Under the pieces are notes generated by a model that ran no database searches, was not told the origin of the DNA, and saw only the letters and a program-made list of their open reading frames with translations. From positions 1-14,040 of the forward strand of contig DDIC01000037.1 of assembly GCA_002338335.1 (NCBI GenBank): 14,040 bases of DNA, given 5' to 3'. Positions 7,285 to 14,040 of this stretch are shown piece after piece. Origin of the DNA: Bacteroidetes bacterium UBA1860. Its GTDB lineage: Bacteria; Bacteroidota; Rhodothermia; Balneolales; Balneolaceae. A program made the translations under genes and the position numbers. Within the stretch, counting starts at the first letter, position 1. Each line of letters starts with the position of its first letter.

Positions 7285-8241
7285 TTAATACCGAGCGATG
7301 GGTGCTTTTAGCCCAGGAAGTGCCTGTTCAATCTTTGTGCGGTGGGGCTCATACCATGCAGGGAGCATGAGCGATGATCCGAGCTCTTCGATCGATTCAT
7401 CCGCTGTGAATCCAGGCTCATCCGTCGCAATCTCAAACAAAATCCCATTCTTTTCGCGGAAATAGATTGCCTTGAAATAGAATCGCTCTTGGACGGGCGT
7501 AGGAGAAAAGCCCATGTGCGTGAGTTGATCCACCCATGCTGCTTGAGCCTCTTCATTCGGTACACGAAAGGCAATATGGTGTATGGTCCCTTTACCAAAG
7601 CTCCCCTCCCCATGTGTTTGTTGCACGAGATCGATCACCTTTCCGATGCCATGCCCCCCAGGGGCTCGGTACCGGTGGACCCCAGACTCCTCCGCCTCAA
7701 AAGACCACCCAAAGGCTTCCAAAAGCTCTGCTGTAGGGCCTATATCTGCAACATCTAAGGTAGCTCCAAAAAAGCCACGAATGGCGGACGATTCGTCCAA
7801 CACCTCCAAATGGGGATGCTCGACCCCAGAGACTCCCGCATCCTCCACAAGTTGTATTTGTAGGCCATCAGGATCTTTTAGCTCCAGAACTTTCTGTCCA
7901 AACTGATCAAAAGGTCCTTCAAAGGATACGCCTTGGCGTAATAAATGCTCCTGCCACCCCTCCAGGCCACCAAAAGGGATGCCATAGGACGTAGCGGTAG
8001 CCTCGCCCGTTTGTGGGGATCCTTGCACCACATGAGCCCAAGGGAAAAAGGTGATAGCACTTCCCGGCGACCCATGATGATTCCCATAATAGAGATGGTA
8101 GGTGAAGGGATCATCAAAATTGACTGTTTTCTTGACAAAACGAAGACCCAAAACCTGGGTATAAAAGTCAAAATTCACCTTGGGCGATCCCGAAATCGCA
8201 GAAATATGGTGAATACCTTGTATCAAGGGGGCTGAACTCAT
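7285..8241 (-). CDS. mhqO: MhqO/MhqA-type ring-cleaving dioxygenase (VOC superfamily)
   Basis: This is an Fe(II)-type extradiol dioxygenase of the vicinal-oxygen-chelate fold, thought to open hydroquinone- or catechol-like rings. The 318 residues form two halves. The N-terminal half has GIHHISAISG (9-18) and FYTQVLGLRFVKKTVNFDD (26-44). The C-terminal half has GTIHHIAFRV (218-227) and FYFKAIYFREKNGILFEIATDEPGF (254-278). Metal ligands should be a His of the pair at 11-12, a His of the pair at 221-222, and Glu270. The tail LGSSLMLP...R.KIEQALPGL is typical of the MhqO group. The mhqD-like esterase follows after 20 bp, which supports a quinone/catechol detoxification role. No MarR-type MhqR regulator is in the window. 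The 71-bp gap to the acylase gene upstream could hold a promoter, but I see no strong boxes. No Shine-Dalgarno precedes the ATG. Confidence 0.9.
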   Translation of the reverse strand: MSSAPLIQGIHHISAISGSPKVNFDFYTQVLGLRFVKKTVNFDDPFTYHLYYGNHHGSPGSAITFFPWAHVVQGSPQTGEATATSYGIPFGGLEGWQEHLLRQGVSFEGPFDQFGQKVLELKDPDGLQIQLVEDAGVSGVEHPHLEVLDESSAIRGFFGATLDVADIGPTAELLEAFGWSFEAEESGVHRYRAPGGHGIGKVIDLVQQTHGEGSFGKGTIHHIAFRVPNEEAQAAWVDQLTHMGFSPTPVQERFYFKAIYFREKNGILFEIATDEPGFTADESIEELGSSLMLPAWYEPHRTKIEQALPGLKAPIARY

Positions 8242-8312
8242 GGAATTAATGTTTGATGGCTTTCAAAACAATGACCATCCTAAATCCGTTCAGCGAGTTG
8301 TGATGTGTCGGC

Positions 8313-10811
8313 CTACTCTACGCTGTCAGGATGCAAGTGTAATACTCGCCAACCTTCCTCAGCCACACGCTCTGCAGATGGAGGGGCTTGCAAAAGTTCC
8401 AGTTTGTGATACCCACCTTCCGCCCAGCGATCCACATCCGAATCGTACAACGCACTCCCTGGATTGCCAGAAGGACCCCCTGGGAAAACACCATATGCTG
8501 TTGGCCCCTCAGGCGATAACTCCACCACCATTCTCCAGGAAGGTCCATTATCCTCGTCCACAGCGTTGACTGACTCATCACCTCCATTCGAGCCAAGATT
8601 GAATCGCCCCAGAGCGTCAATTTGTGCTAAATGTGGCACATGAACATTGCCAAAATACTCCCAAAGCCACGTTGTTGGGTTTTGGCTCTGGATGCCGTCC
8701 ATGGAATCAGAAATTACATTGGCCTCTTCTGCAAGCGACGCCACAGCCACCTTGAATGCACCAAGGACTTGATCGCTTGACGATTCTACACGATCGGGTG
8801 TGTTCACATTATCAAAAAAGCTAGACTCTGGATGGTCAACAAGGAGCTCTGCCGTTAAGTCACGCGTAGGCTTCAACATAGGCGCATCCACCCCTTCATA
8901 TTCATCATTCCATACGGCCTCCCTAAACGCTGGCCAGAATCGACTCCAGAGACTTGCCCCCATCTCATCGGCGCGATTCTCAAGGGACCAATCTAGCCAG
9001 GCATCCAAGGCTGAGGCCTCTAGCTCGGATAATTGCGCGCGCTCAGCCTCAAGACTCTCAAAAACCGAAGGCATCGCTACCTCAGCCAGGTAATTTGCGT
9101 TATCAAGCTGCAGATCCATCATCTCTTGCAGAGTCCATCCAGACGCCTCGCCTAGTACGTCATCTAGTCGTTTTCCACGCTCAAATGGAGCGAATCGATT
9201 GCCGATATCATAGGGATACGAGTCACTCACGACCCATTGATTCGCAGAAGCTACGTAGCCACGCTCTGGATTCACTTCCAGTGGCATGTGTTCATAGGGA
9301 ATCCACTGGTCCCATTCATACGCTGCCGAAGCCCCATCACTGAGCGTAAATCCTTGCCCTGGCCATCGAATGGGAAGTTTTCCAGCGACAATCATAGCGA
9401 TATCACCTGTAGAATCGATGACCGCATAATTTTGCCCAGGTGCCTTGAATGTCGAGAGTGCTTCAATCGACTCCTCCACCGTCGTTGCTCGATTCAAGCG
9501 ATGGTACACCAACCCTTCATTCGATGGATAATGCCCAATCCAACGCATCGCAAGTCCCTCATACGCCGCGCGAGAATCCCCTGCTCCCTTGAACTGCCGA
9601 TCATAGACCACGGGACCATGATGTGTGTAACGCACCGTGTCGACAAGGGTTTTCGTCTGACGCCCATCCTTCCACTCATATCGCTCCAACCTTGTCTCGA
9701 CCTCTCTCCACTCACCCTCAAAAAGATACTGTTGACGCGTCGAGTCTTTGTAGGTAATCACATACCAATCCTGCACATCCGCCCCCGTATTGGTGTTCAT
9801 CCAGGCCGTCGCCTCACTAAAGCCCATCACGATATTAGGCGCCCCTGGAAAGGTGACACCGTAGCGATTCACGCCTGGGGCAGATAGCTGCATTTCGTAC
9901 CAAATGGAGGGAAGCGTGAGATTCAAATGGGGGTCACCTGCAAGCATCGCATGACCACTCGCTGTTTTTTCACCACTCAAGGCCCAATTATTTGACCCTA
10001 TCCCGGGAACTGGTTGATAAGGCTCAATCTCTTGGACCCATTCAGGCGCAAAGACCGTTTCGGGCGCCTCTCGACGGAGCGGATTAAACGTCCATGAACG
10101 CTCCGGCGTAATGAATGGATCTCCCCATCTACTTTCGCCCCACACATAATCCTCCATAAAATCAGCTCCAAAATGAGCCATCGTGTTGGTCGCGGTCAAA
10201 TCGTTGCTCCCACCGGCCAGGGTACGCGTCATGGCCATCAAAAAATTGCTCACATGGATCGGCTCCCAAGGACCCGGCTCAATCCCTAACAATTTGTATT
10301 CCAATGGATAATCCGAGGGGCGGAGCTGGGCAATCCATGCATTGATCCCATCCGAATAGGCTTGAAGTAATGGTTCCATCTCAGAACCAACGACCTCTCC
10401 ATGGGTTTGTTCTGCTCCATAGGTCATCCCGATTCGGCGGGTTGTTCGATCATAGGGTAATATATCCTCGCCAAGCCATTTATGAAGGGTTCCATTGGAG
10501 GCTTTGGTCTGTAGCTCCAATTGAAACAGGCGATCACGTGCAGTCACAAAACCTTGGACGAGATATAGATCAGGGTCATTTTTTGCAAATACATGCGGTA
10601 CGCCACGGTCATTGATCCATACTTGAACCGAATCCTGCAAGCCGTCAAGCGTGTAGGTGAGCTCAGCAGGTGGATTCACACGATCTGCATTGGCAATGAC
10701 ACCCGTGACAGGATGCAAAACAGGACCGAGAGCTGGAATTTGCCCCAAAGGGTTGGCAAGCAGCACCGTTAAGGCGAGTAACAAAAGGAGAGAAGCCAGG
10801 GTTCGAATCAT
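8313..10811 (-). CDS. Penicillin acylase family protein (Ntn hydrolase)
   Basis: This is an 832-residue precursor of the penicillin G acylase/AHL acylase/cephalosporin acylase family, which hydrolyses amide bonds after self-cleavage. A hydrophobic N-terminal segment (4-20) is a signal peptide or membrane anchor, so the enzyme is exported. The alpha-chain part carries VWINDRGVPHVFAKNDPDLYLVQGF (64-88) and ARDRLFQLEL (91-100). The autocleavage site is PGIGSNNWALSG (269-280), making Ser273 the N-terminal nucleophile of a roughly 560-residue beta chain. GDPHLNLTLPSIWYEMQL (292-309), HHGP (397-400), YAVIDSTGDI (462-471) and ASANQW (521-526, with conserved Asn524) follow as in active members. Near the end, GRFNLGSNGGDESVNA (735-750) and YGVFPGGPSGNPGSALYDS (773-791) are standard. 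The substrate cannot be read from sequence; acyl-homoserine lactones, peptides and beta-lactams are all possible. It sits 21 bp after the arginine-family gene, so the two are probably one transcript. Confidence 0.92.
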   Translation of the reverse strand: MIRTLASLLLLLALTVLLANPLGQIPALGPVLHPVTGVIANADRVNPPAELTYTLDGLQDSVQVWINDRGVPHVFAKNDPDLYLVQGFVTARDRLFQLELQTKASNGTLHKWLGEDILPYDRTTRRIGMTYGAEQTHGEVVGSEMEPLLQAYSDGINAWIAQLRPSDYPLEYKLLGIEPGPWEPIHVSNFLMAMTRTLAGGSNDLTATNTMAHFGADFMEDYVWGESRWGDPFITPERSWTFNPLRREAPETVFAPEWVQEIEPYQPVPGIGSNNWALSGEKTASGHAMLAGDPHLNLTLPSIWYEMQLSAPGVNRYGVTFPGAPNIVMGFSEATAWMNTNTGADVQDWYVITYKDSTRQQYLFEGEWREVETRLERYEWKDGRQTKTLVDTVRYTHHGPVVYDRQFKGAGDSRAAYEGLAMRWIGHYPSNEGLVYHRLNRATTVEESIEALSTFKAPGQNYAVIDSTGDIAMIVAGKLPIRWPGQGFTLSDGASAAYEWDQWIPYEHMPLEVNPERGYVASANQWVVSDSYPYDIGNRFAPFERGKRLDDVLGEASGWTLQEMMDLQLDNANYLAEVAMPSVFESLEAERAQLSELEASALDAWLDWSLENRADEMGASLWSRFWPAFREAVWNDEYEGVDAPMLKPTRDLTAELLVDHPESSFFDNVNTPDRVESSSDQVLGAFKVAVASLAEEANVISDSMDGIQSQNPTTWLWEYFGNVHVPHLAQIDALGRFNLGSNGGDESVNAVDEDNGPSWRMVVELSPEGPTAYGVFPGGPSGNPGSALYDSDVDRWAEGGYHKLELLQAPPSAERVAEEGWRVLHLHPDSVE

Positions 10812-10832
10812 ACGAGTCCAATCAAGTGTGCG

Positions 10833-11717
10833 TTATGCCCACGTTTGTAGTTTCATGCAAAATACAGAACCTCCGCTCTTAATGAACTCCGATGTGTCAA
10901 ATTCGTGAGTCACAAAGCCGGCGTTGTGAAGTGCCGAAATCGTGTCTACTGAGCCTTTTTGTATCAACACATCACGGCCATTCGGGCAAAATGCATTCAG
11001 TGCAAATCGATCCATCGCGTCTTCGTGCCCAATTTCAAGCACCTGCTCAAAAACGGAGTGAATGAGTTCACGCCCATCCTCTGTAAATGCCTCTGGATAT
11101 ATCATTACAGTGGTCTCATTAAGTAGACAAAAACAGGTGTCTAAATGGTAAAACGAGGGGTCAACAAGCTCAAGAGCCACCACAGGAGCCTCTACCAGTG
11201 AAGAAATCGCTTCATACATCGTTAAATCTGTTCGATAGCCATGCCCGCCCCAAAGCAAGCGGCGACCAGGATGCCAAAGGGCGTCTCCCATGCCCTCAAA
11301 ATCTCCATCCTGAGGCAGTGCAACCGTTGCCACACCACGTGCTTCATGCCACTGAGCAATGTGACTTACCTCCTCCGTACGATGGTGACTGTGCATCTGG
11401 CTCATGACCGCATGGGGTTCCCCGTCTTGATTCAGAAAGGGCAGGGATTGATTGGCACAGAACACCATATCGGGGAGCCCTTCAACCCCATCTAGCACTT
11501 CAACTTGGACCCCCAAACTCACCAAGGTATCATGCATCGCTTGCCACTGGTTCATCGCCAGAGATTGATCAACATTTCCGATTTGCCCCTCCATATGAGG
11601 GTTAATCACATATTCTACATCAAAATAGGTCGGCCTTGCCATCAAGACAGTGTTTGCAGGTGGCAATACAGGCAGCGCTTGAAGATCGAGTGAACGATCT
11701 TTAGTCGTGTAAATCAT
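10833..11717 (-). CDS. Arginine deiminase-superfamily hydrolase (ArgZ/AgrE-N-terminal-like or DDAH-like)
   Basis: This is a 294-residue guanidino-group-modifying enzyme of the superfamily that includes arginine deiminase, DDAH and amidinotransferases. Visible motifs are ARPTYFDVEYVINPHM (27-42), LPDMVFCANQ (81-90, Asp83 and Asn89), FEGMGDALWHPGRRLLWGG (140-158, Glu141), GYRTD (160-164), LVDPSFYHLDTCFCLL (184-199, His191) and IKSGGSVFCMKL (279-290, Cys287). A Cys-His-Glu catalytic set is therefore complete. The FDVEYVINPHM opening and the YHLDTCF and GGHGYRTD wording recall the N-terminal domain of cyanobacterial AgrE/ArgZ, an arginine dihydrolase that yields ornithine and ammonia. The Cys/His spacing of 96 also fits my memory of that enzyme. 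The C-terminal ornithine cyclodeaminase-like domain of those proteins is absent. Ordinary deiminase or DDAH activity remains possible. AAAAGGAT just before the ATG is a weak Shine-Dalgarno. Confidence 0.8.
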   Translation of the reverse strand: MIYTTKDRSLDLQALPVLPPANTVLMARPTYFDVEYVINPHMEGQIGNVDQSLAMNQWQAMHDTLVSLGVQVEVLDGVEGLPDMVFCANQSLPFLNQDGEPHAVMSQMHSHHRTEEVSHIAQWHEARGVATVALPQDGDFEGMGDALWHPGRRLLWGGHGYRTDLTMYEAISSLVEAPVVALELVDPSFYHLDTCFCLLNETTVMIYPEAFTEDGRELIHSVFEQVLEIGHEDAMDRFALNAFCPNGRDVLIQKGSVDTISALHNAGFVTHEFDTSEFIKSGGSVFCMKLQTWA

Positions 11718-11728
11718 ATCCTTTTATT

Positions 11729-11773
11729 TGGGTCGTGAAATGAGCGGTTCACATAGTTGAAAAGTACGACCCA
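11729..11773. promoter_or_regulatory. 8-bp inverted repeat upstream of the arginine-family gene
   Basis: TGGGTCGT (11729-11736) and ACGACCCA (11766-11773) are perfect complements separated by 29 bases. The pair lies 12 bases upstream of the ATG of the arginine-family gene, in the 77-bp gap after the SDR gene. The arms are 37 bp centre to centre (about 3.5 helical turns). It could be a paired operator or a stem-loop in the leader. No T-rich tail follows on the minus strand (AATAAAAGG), so it is not a standard terminator. Confidence 0.35.
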
Positions 11774-11794
11774 GAAATGGAATCACAACACTCG

Positions 11795-12589
11795 TTATGT
11801 CACTTTGGAGCGTTTAAGGATGGCATGTAGAAGCTTGGGTGCCCACCGCTTGAGGCGAATACTCATCACCTCAGCGCCTCCAATGATCACTTCATGAGGC
11901 TTTGAAGATAATTTTGCCAATAATTTGGATGCAAACACATACGCTGGCATCCCCTTGGTTTGTTTTTCACTCATCTCACCCAGTGCAGATCCGTCATTTG
12001 TGAGGGCGTGGAGTGTGAGGGGTGTGGCGATATAGCCAGGGCAGACCAACGTAACATGCATGCCTTTGGTTTCAATTTCGAGGCGTAACGAGTCGAACCA
12101 TCCGTGAAGTGCGTGCTTACTCGCCGCATAAGCACTCCGAAATTGGGTTCCCAACTTTCCAGCGACCGACGTAATCACCACCACATGCCCTTTTGCGTTT
12201 TCAAGCATGGGCATCGCCACCTTTGTCACAGAAATGACCCCAAAATAATTCACCTCCATCATACGTCGTTCCACATCCATCGCCGCTTCAGACGCCTCGG
12301 TTCTACTGGTAATTCCACCGCTGTGAAACAAGACATTTAGGTGCCCAAGATGACTTTTGACCCGGTCTGCAACGCCTTGATGACTCGATGTGTCCGCTAA
12401 ATCCAAGGGCTCAACCCAAACATGATCCGTGTGGACTTGGCACTCCTTTTGGGTTTGCTCAAGGTCGGCGACGCGTCGAGCAGACAACACCAAGGACGCA
12501 CCTTTCTTTGCATAGGCTAGCGCAACCGCCTTTCCAATCCCAGAGGAAGCGCCTAGTACCCAAATGGTAGGGGGTGTGTGCTTTGTCAT
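11795..12589 (-). CDS. Short-chain dehydrogenase/reductase (DHRS7-like classical SDR)
   Basis: This is a 264-residue NAD(P)H-dependent oxidoreductase of the classical SDR family. The nucleotide-binding GASSGIG lies at 13-19, SARR at 36-39 (Arg38/Arg39 suggest NADP preference), and the adenine-contacting Asp63 in PLDL. The usual NNAG reads HSGG (89-92), with the first Asn replaced by His. VNYFG (113-117, Asn114), Ser141 in ITSVAGK, and YAASK (154-158) complete the catalytic set of Asn, Ser, Tyr and Lys. PGYIATPL (184-191) is the usual post-catalytic loop. The phrasing RRMMEVNYFGVISVTKVAMPML resembles DHRS7-type SDRs. The substrate is unknown. AGAGGT about 11 bases before the ATG is one of the few plausible Shine-Dalgarno sequences in the window. 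The gene diverges from the MFS gene and is first in the leftward run. Confidence 0.9.
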   Translation of the reverse strand: MTKHTPPTIWVLGASSGIGKAVALAYAKKGASLVLSARRVADLEQTQKECQVHTDHVWVEPLDLADTSSHQGVADRVKSHLGHLNVLFHSGGITSRTEASEAAMDVERRMMEVNYFGVISVTKVAMPMLENAKGHVVVITSVAGKLGTQFRSAYAASKHALHGWFDSLRLEIETKGMHVTLVCPGYIATPLTLHALTNDGSALGEMSEKQTKGMPAYVFASKLLAKLSSKPHEVIIGGAEVMSIRLKRWAPKLLHAILKRSKVT

Positions 12590-12619
12590 AAATCGATATT
12601 ACCTCTATCGTGATCCGTT

Positions 12620-12684
12620 GTCAAACATGGCCGTGAAACATGGTTGTCAAACATGGCTGTCAAACATCGTCCTCAAACATGGTA
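12620..12684 (+). repeat. Five 13-bp tandem repeats in the MFS gene leader
   Basis: Five contiguous 13-bp units with no gaps lie at 12620 GTCAAACATGGCC, 12633 GTGAAACATGGTT, 12646 GTCAAACATGGCT, 12659 GTCAAACATCGTC and 12672 CTCAAACATGGTA. The core nTnAAACATnG is invariant and the last two bases vary. The array fills most of the 104-bp spacer between the SDR and MFS starts and ends nine bases before the MFS ATG. It could bind a regulator in series, act in the leader mRNA, or vary by slippage. Its units are contiguous, so it is not a CRISPR array. Confidence 0.9.
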
Positions 12685-12690
12685 TTTTAA
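12640..12690 (+). CDS. Possible 16-residue leader ORF inside the repeats
   Basis: ATG in the second repeat unit opens a 16-codon frame (MVVKHGCQTSSSNMVF) that ends in TAA at 12688-12690, three bases before the MFS ATG and in the same frame. The layout TAA-GGA-ATG would permit re-initiation or coupling. The peptide has no known homologue that I recognise. It may be an accident of the repeats, which place an ATG in four of the five units. Confidence 0.2.
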   Translation: MVVKHGCQTSSSNMVF

Positions 12691-12693
12691 GGA

Positions 12694-14040
12694 ATGGCAA
12701 AATCATCTCGTTCACAGAAACCGTCTGAATCGTCGCAAGCAAGCCCCGAGGCATCCCCAGACGCACCACAACAGGCATCCCCAAAGGCGTCCAAACGTAC
12801 ACTTGGCGCCATTTTCTTGGTCGTGGTCATCGATTTAATGGGTTTTGGGATTGTATTGCCATTATTGCCCTTCTTTGCTCAAGAGTTTGCGGCTTCACCT
12901 TGGGTCACGGGAGCCTTATTTAGTGTGTTTTCGTTCATGCAGTTGATTTTTTCACCCCTTTGGGGTCGTTTGTCAGATCGAGTAGGAAGACGCCCCATTA
13001 TGATGATGAGCACCTTTGGCGCTGTGCTTGCCTACCTCTTGTTTGCCTTTTCTACATCGTTGGCGATGCTCTTTGCCTCACGAATTCTTGCCGGCATGAT
13101 GGGTGGAAATATCTCCACCGCTCAAGCTGCGATTTCGGACTCGACCCCCGCAGATCAGCGCGCTGCAGGAATGGGCCTAATTGGAGCGGCTTTTGGGATT
13201 GGATTTGTACTAGGCCCAGCGATGGCTTCTGGACTGGCTAGCCCAGGTGTGCTGGAATGGGCCTCCCAGCTGGCTGCTCAGTGGGCGCCAGACAGCTTCT
13301 TGCCCGCGTTGGTTTCTACCCCATTTGGCTTGCCAGGGATTGTTGCCGCTATAATGTCAGCCATTAGTTTTGTTTGGGTTGTATGGGCGCTACCAGAAAC
13401 AGCTCCAAGAAAGGTGGCAGCGCAGGAAGAGGTAACGAAGCATGATTCCCCAATGCGCGCCAGGCCGAGTGTGTTTTCCCCTCGATTTTGGCGTCAACTT
13501 GTCGACCAACAGCGTCAAACCGGGGGCTTTCTGATCCCATTACTCATTACCTATCTATTGTTATCCTTTGGGGAGGCGAGTCTTTATGCAGCATTTCCCC
13601 TTCTCGCAGAAGCCAAACTTGGCCTGGCTCCTCAAGACGTGGGAATTCAGTTTTTCTACATTGGCATGATTGCCGTGATTGTCCAGGGAGGGCTAATCCG
13701 TCCATTAACCAAACGATTTCGGGAGGAGAGTCTTTTTTTGGTGGGGAATATACTCATGGTCATTGGCTTAGCGGCCATTGCATGGAGCGCCACTATACTC
13801 CATTTGACCCTAGCTCTTGGGCTCCTTGCCCTAGGCAAAAGCTTGAACACCCCTATGATCACGAGCCTCATTTCCAAGCAATCTCGTGCCGATCAAGTCG
13901 GTGAAATCATGGGAACAGCTCAAGGCTTTTCGGGGCTTGGCCGCATGCTTGGGCCCACTTGGGGCGGGCTCTTTTATGGCTGGATCCCCGAATCAGCTTT
14001 TGTGGCAACCTCGTTGGTACTCTTGTCCACCATTGGTGTC
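12694..14040 (+). CDS. MFS transporter, TetA-like drug:H+ antiporter (3' end beyond window)
   Basis: This major facilitator transporter is read for 449 codons to the window edge with no stop. Residues 1-34 are a polar, Ser/Pro/Ala/Gln-rich cytoplasmic extension. The first helix holds FLVVVIDLMGFGIVLPLLPFF (41-61), the Asp-containing signature of the DHA1/TetA group. Motif A, GRLSDRVGRRP (91-101), is intact between helices 2 and 3. The antiporter motif C is in helix 5 (GIGFVLGPAMASG, 168-180). A central cytoplasmic loop (about 234-275) precedes the second half, which has a partial motif A (GGLIRPLTKRFRE, 332-344) and a motif C echo (GLGRMLGPTWGG, 414-425). The family exports tetracyclines, quinolones or other small hydrophobic compounds by proton exchange; the substrate is not readable. 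GGA sits directly against the ATG, too close for a normal ribosome-binding site. The family is usually about 400 residues, so the missing part should be short. Confidence 0.9.
   Translation, partial: MAKSSRSQKPSESSQASPEASPDAPQQASPKASKRTLGAIFLVVVIDLMGFGIVLPLLPFFAQEFAASPWVTGALFSVFSFMQLIFSPLWGRLSDRVGRRPIMMMSTFGAVLAYLLFAFSTSLAMLFASRILAGMMGGNISTAQAAISDSTPADQRAAGMGLIGAAFGIGFVLGPAMASGLASPGVLEWASQLAAQWAPDSFLPALVSTPFGLPGIVAAIMSAISFVWVVWALPETAPRKVAAQEEVTKHDSPMRARPSVFSPRFWRQLVDQQRQTGGFLIPLLITYLLLSFGEASLYAAFPLLAEAKLGLAPQDVGIQFFYIGMIAVIVQGGLIRPLTKRFREESLFLVGNILMVIGLAAIAWSATILHLTLALGLLALGKSLNTPMITSLISKQSRADQVGEIMGTAQGFSGLGRMLGPTWGGLFYGWIPESAFVATSLVLLSTIGV

Noticed and set aside
7265..7287. A TATAAT box (7273-7278, minus strand) placed for a leaderless mhqD transcript
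   Set aside because: The hexamer is perfect and eight bases from the ATG, but there is no matching -35 element and the gene sits 20 bp behind mhqO, so a shared transcript is simpler.
9237..9887. A 216-codon plus-strand frame inside the acylase gene
   Set aside because: It lies wholly antisense to a gene with strong family motifs and shows no domain itself; it is a shadow frame.
12618..12672. Repeated TTGTCA hexamers as multiple -35 boxes for the MFS gene
   Set aside because: At 16-18 bp downstream of each there is no credible -10 hexamer; the hexamers are a by-product of the 13-bp repeats.
12620..12684. A CRISPR array for the regularly spaced repeats
   Set aside because: The units are 13 bp and contiguous with no spacers, and no cas gene is present.
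1..14040. tRNA, rRNA, insertion sequences or phage genes
   Set aside because: No cloverleaf-type sequence, rRNA segment, transposase or integrase motif could be found on either strand by reading.

Overview
The window reads as chromosomal DNA from a free-living bacterium of moderate GC content, most likely from the Bacteroidota or its relatives (Balneolota/Rhodothermota type). Three things support this. The SecG and oxoamine-synthase sequences have the wording I associate with that group (GAR..ADLL.K after the first SecG helix; MDLFDKL..RPGPLG at the synthase N-terminus). A choice-of-anchor-B LVIVD protein and a penicillin acylase of that style are present. Most start codons also lack a Shine-Dalgarno sequence, which is typical of the group. 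The placement is inference from remembered family sequences, not from a search.

Layout. 1-341 is a non-coding, AT-rich stretch with a strong hairpin that looks like a terminator for the leftward secG transcript, plus a perfect 14-bp LacI/GalR-style palindrome. secG (342-752, minus) and an MscS-type channel gene (838-1839, plus) diverge from an 85-bp spacer. Two bases after the channel gene a second plus-strand gene begins (1842-3677). It has the architecture of a DEAD-box RNA helicase, but every catalytic motif is degraded, and it carries a Pro/Thr-rich linker and a long basic tail. From 12589 back to 3728 seven minus-strand genes follow in one direction: an SDR oxidoreductase, an arginine-deiminase-superfamily hydrolase, a penicillin-acylase-family Ntn hydrolase, a MhqO-type ring-cleaving dioxygenase, its usual partner MhqD-type esterase, an LVIVD-repeat lipoprotein, and an alpha-oxoamine synthase (serine palmitoyltransferase/BioF/KBL family). 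At the right edge an MFS drug-efflux-type transporter (12694 to beyond 14040, plus) diverges from the SDR gene. Its leader contains five exact-period 13-bp tandem repeats.

How the genes fit together. mhqO and mhqD form a recognisable quinone/catechol detoxification pair. The divergent SDR and efflux genes would suit the same stress or xenobiotic theme, but that link is inferred from position only. The acylase and the lipoprotein are predicted to be exported; secG belongs to the export channel. The arginine-family enzyme and the oxoamine synthase look like metabolic genes with no clear pathway partner in the window.

The least explained items are the catalytically dead helicase-like protein coupled to the mechanosensitive channel, the 13-bp repeat array in front of the transporter, and the arginine-family hydrolase, which resembles the cyanobacterial arginine dihydrolase domain without its usual C-terminal partner domain.
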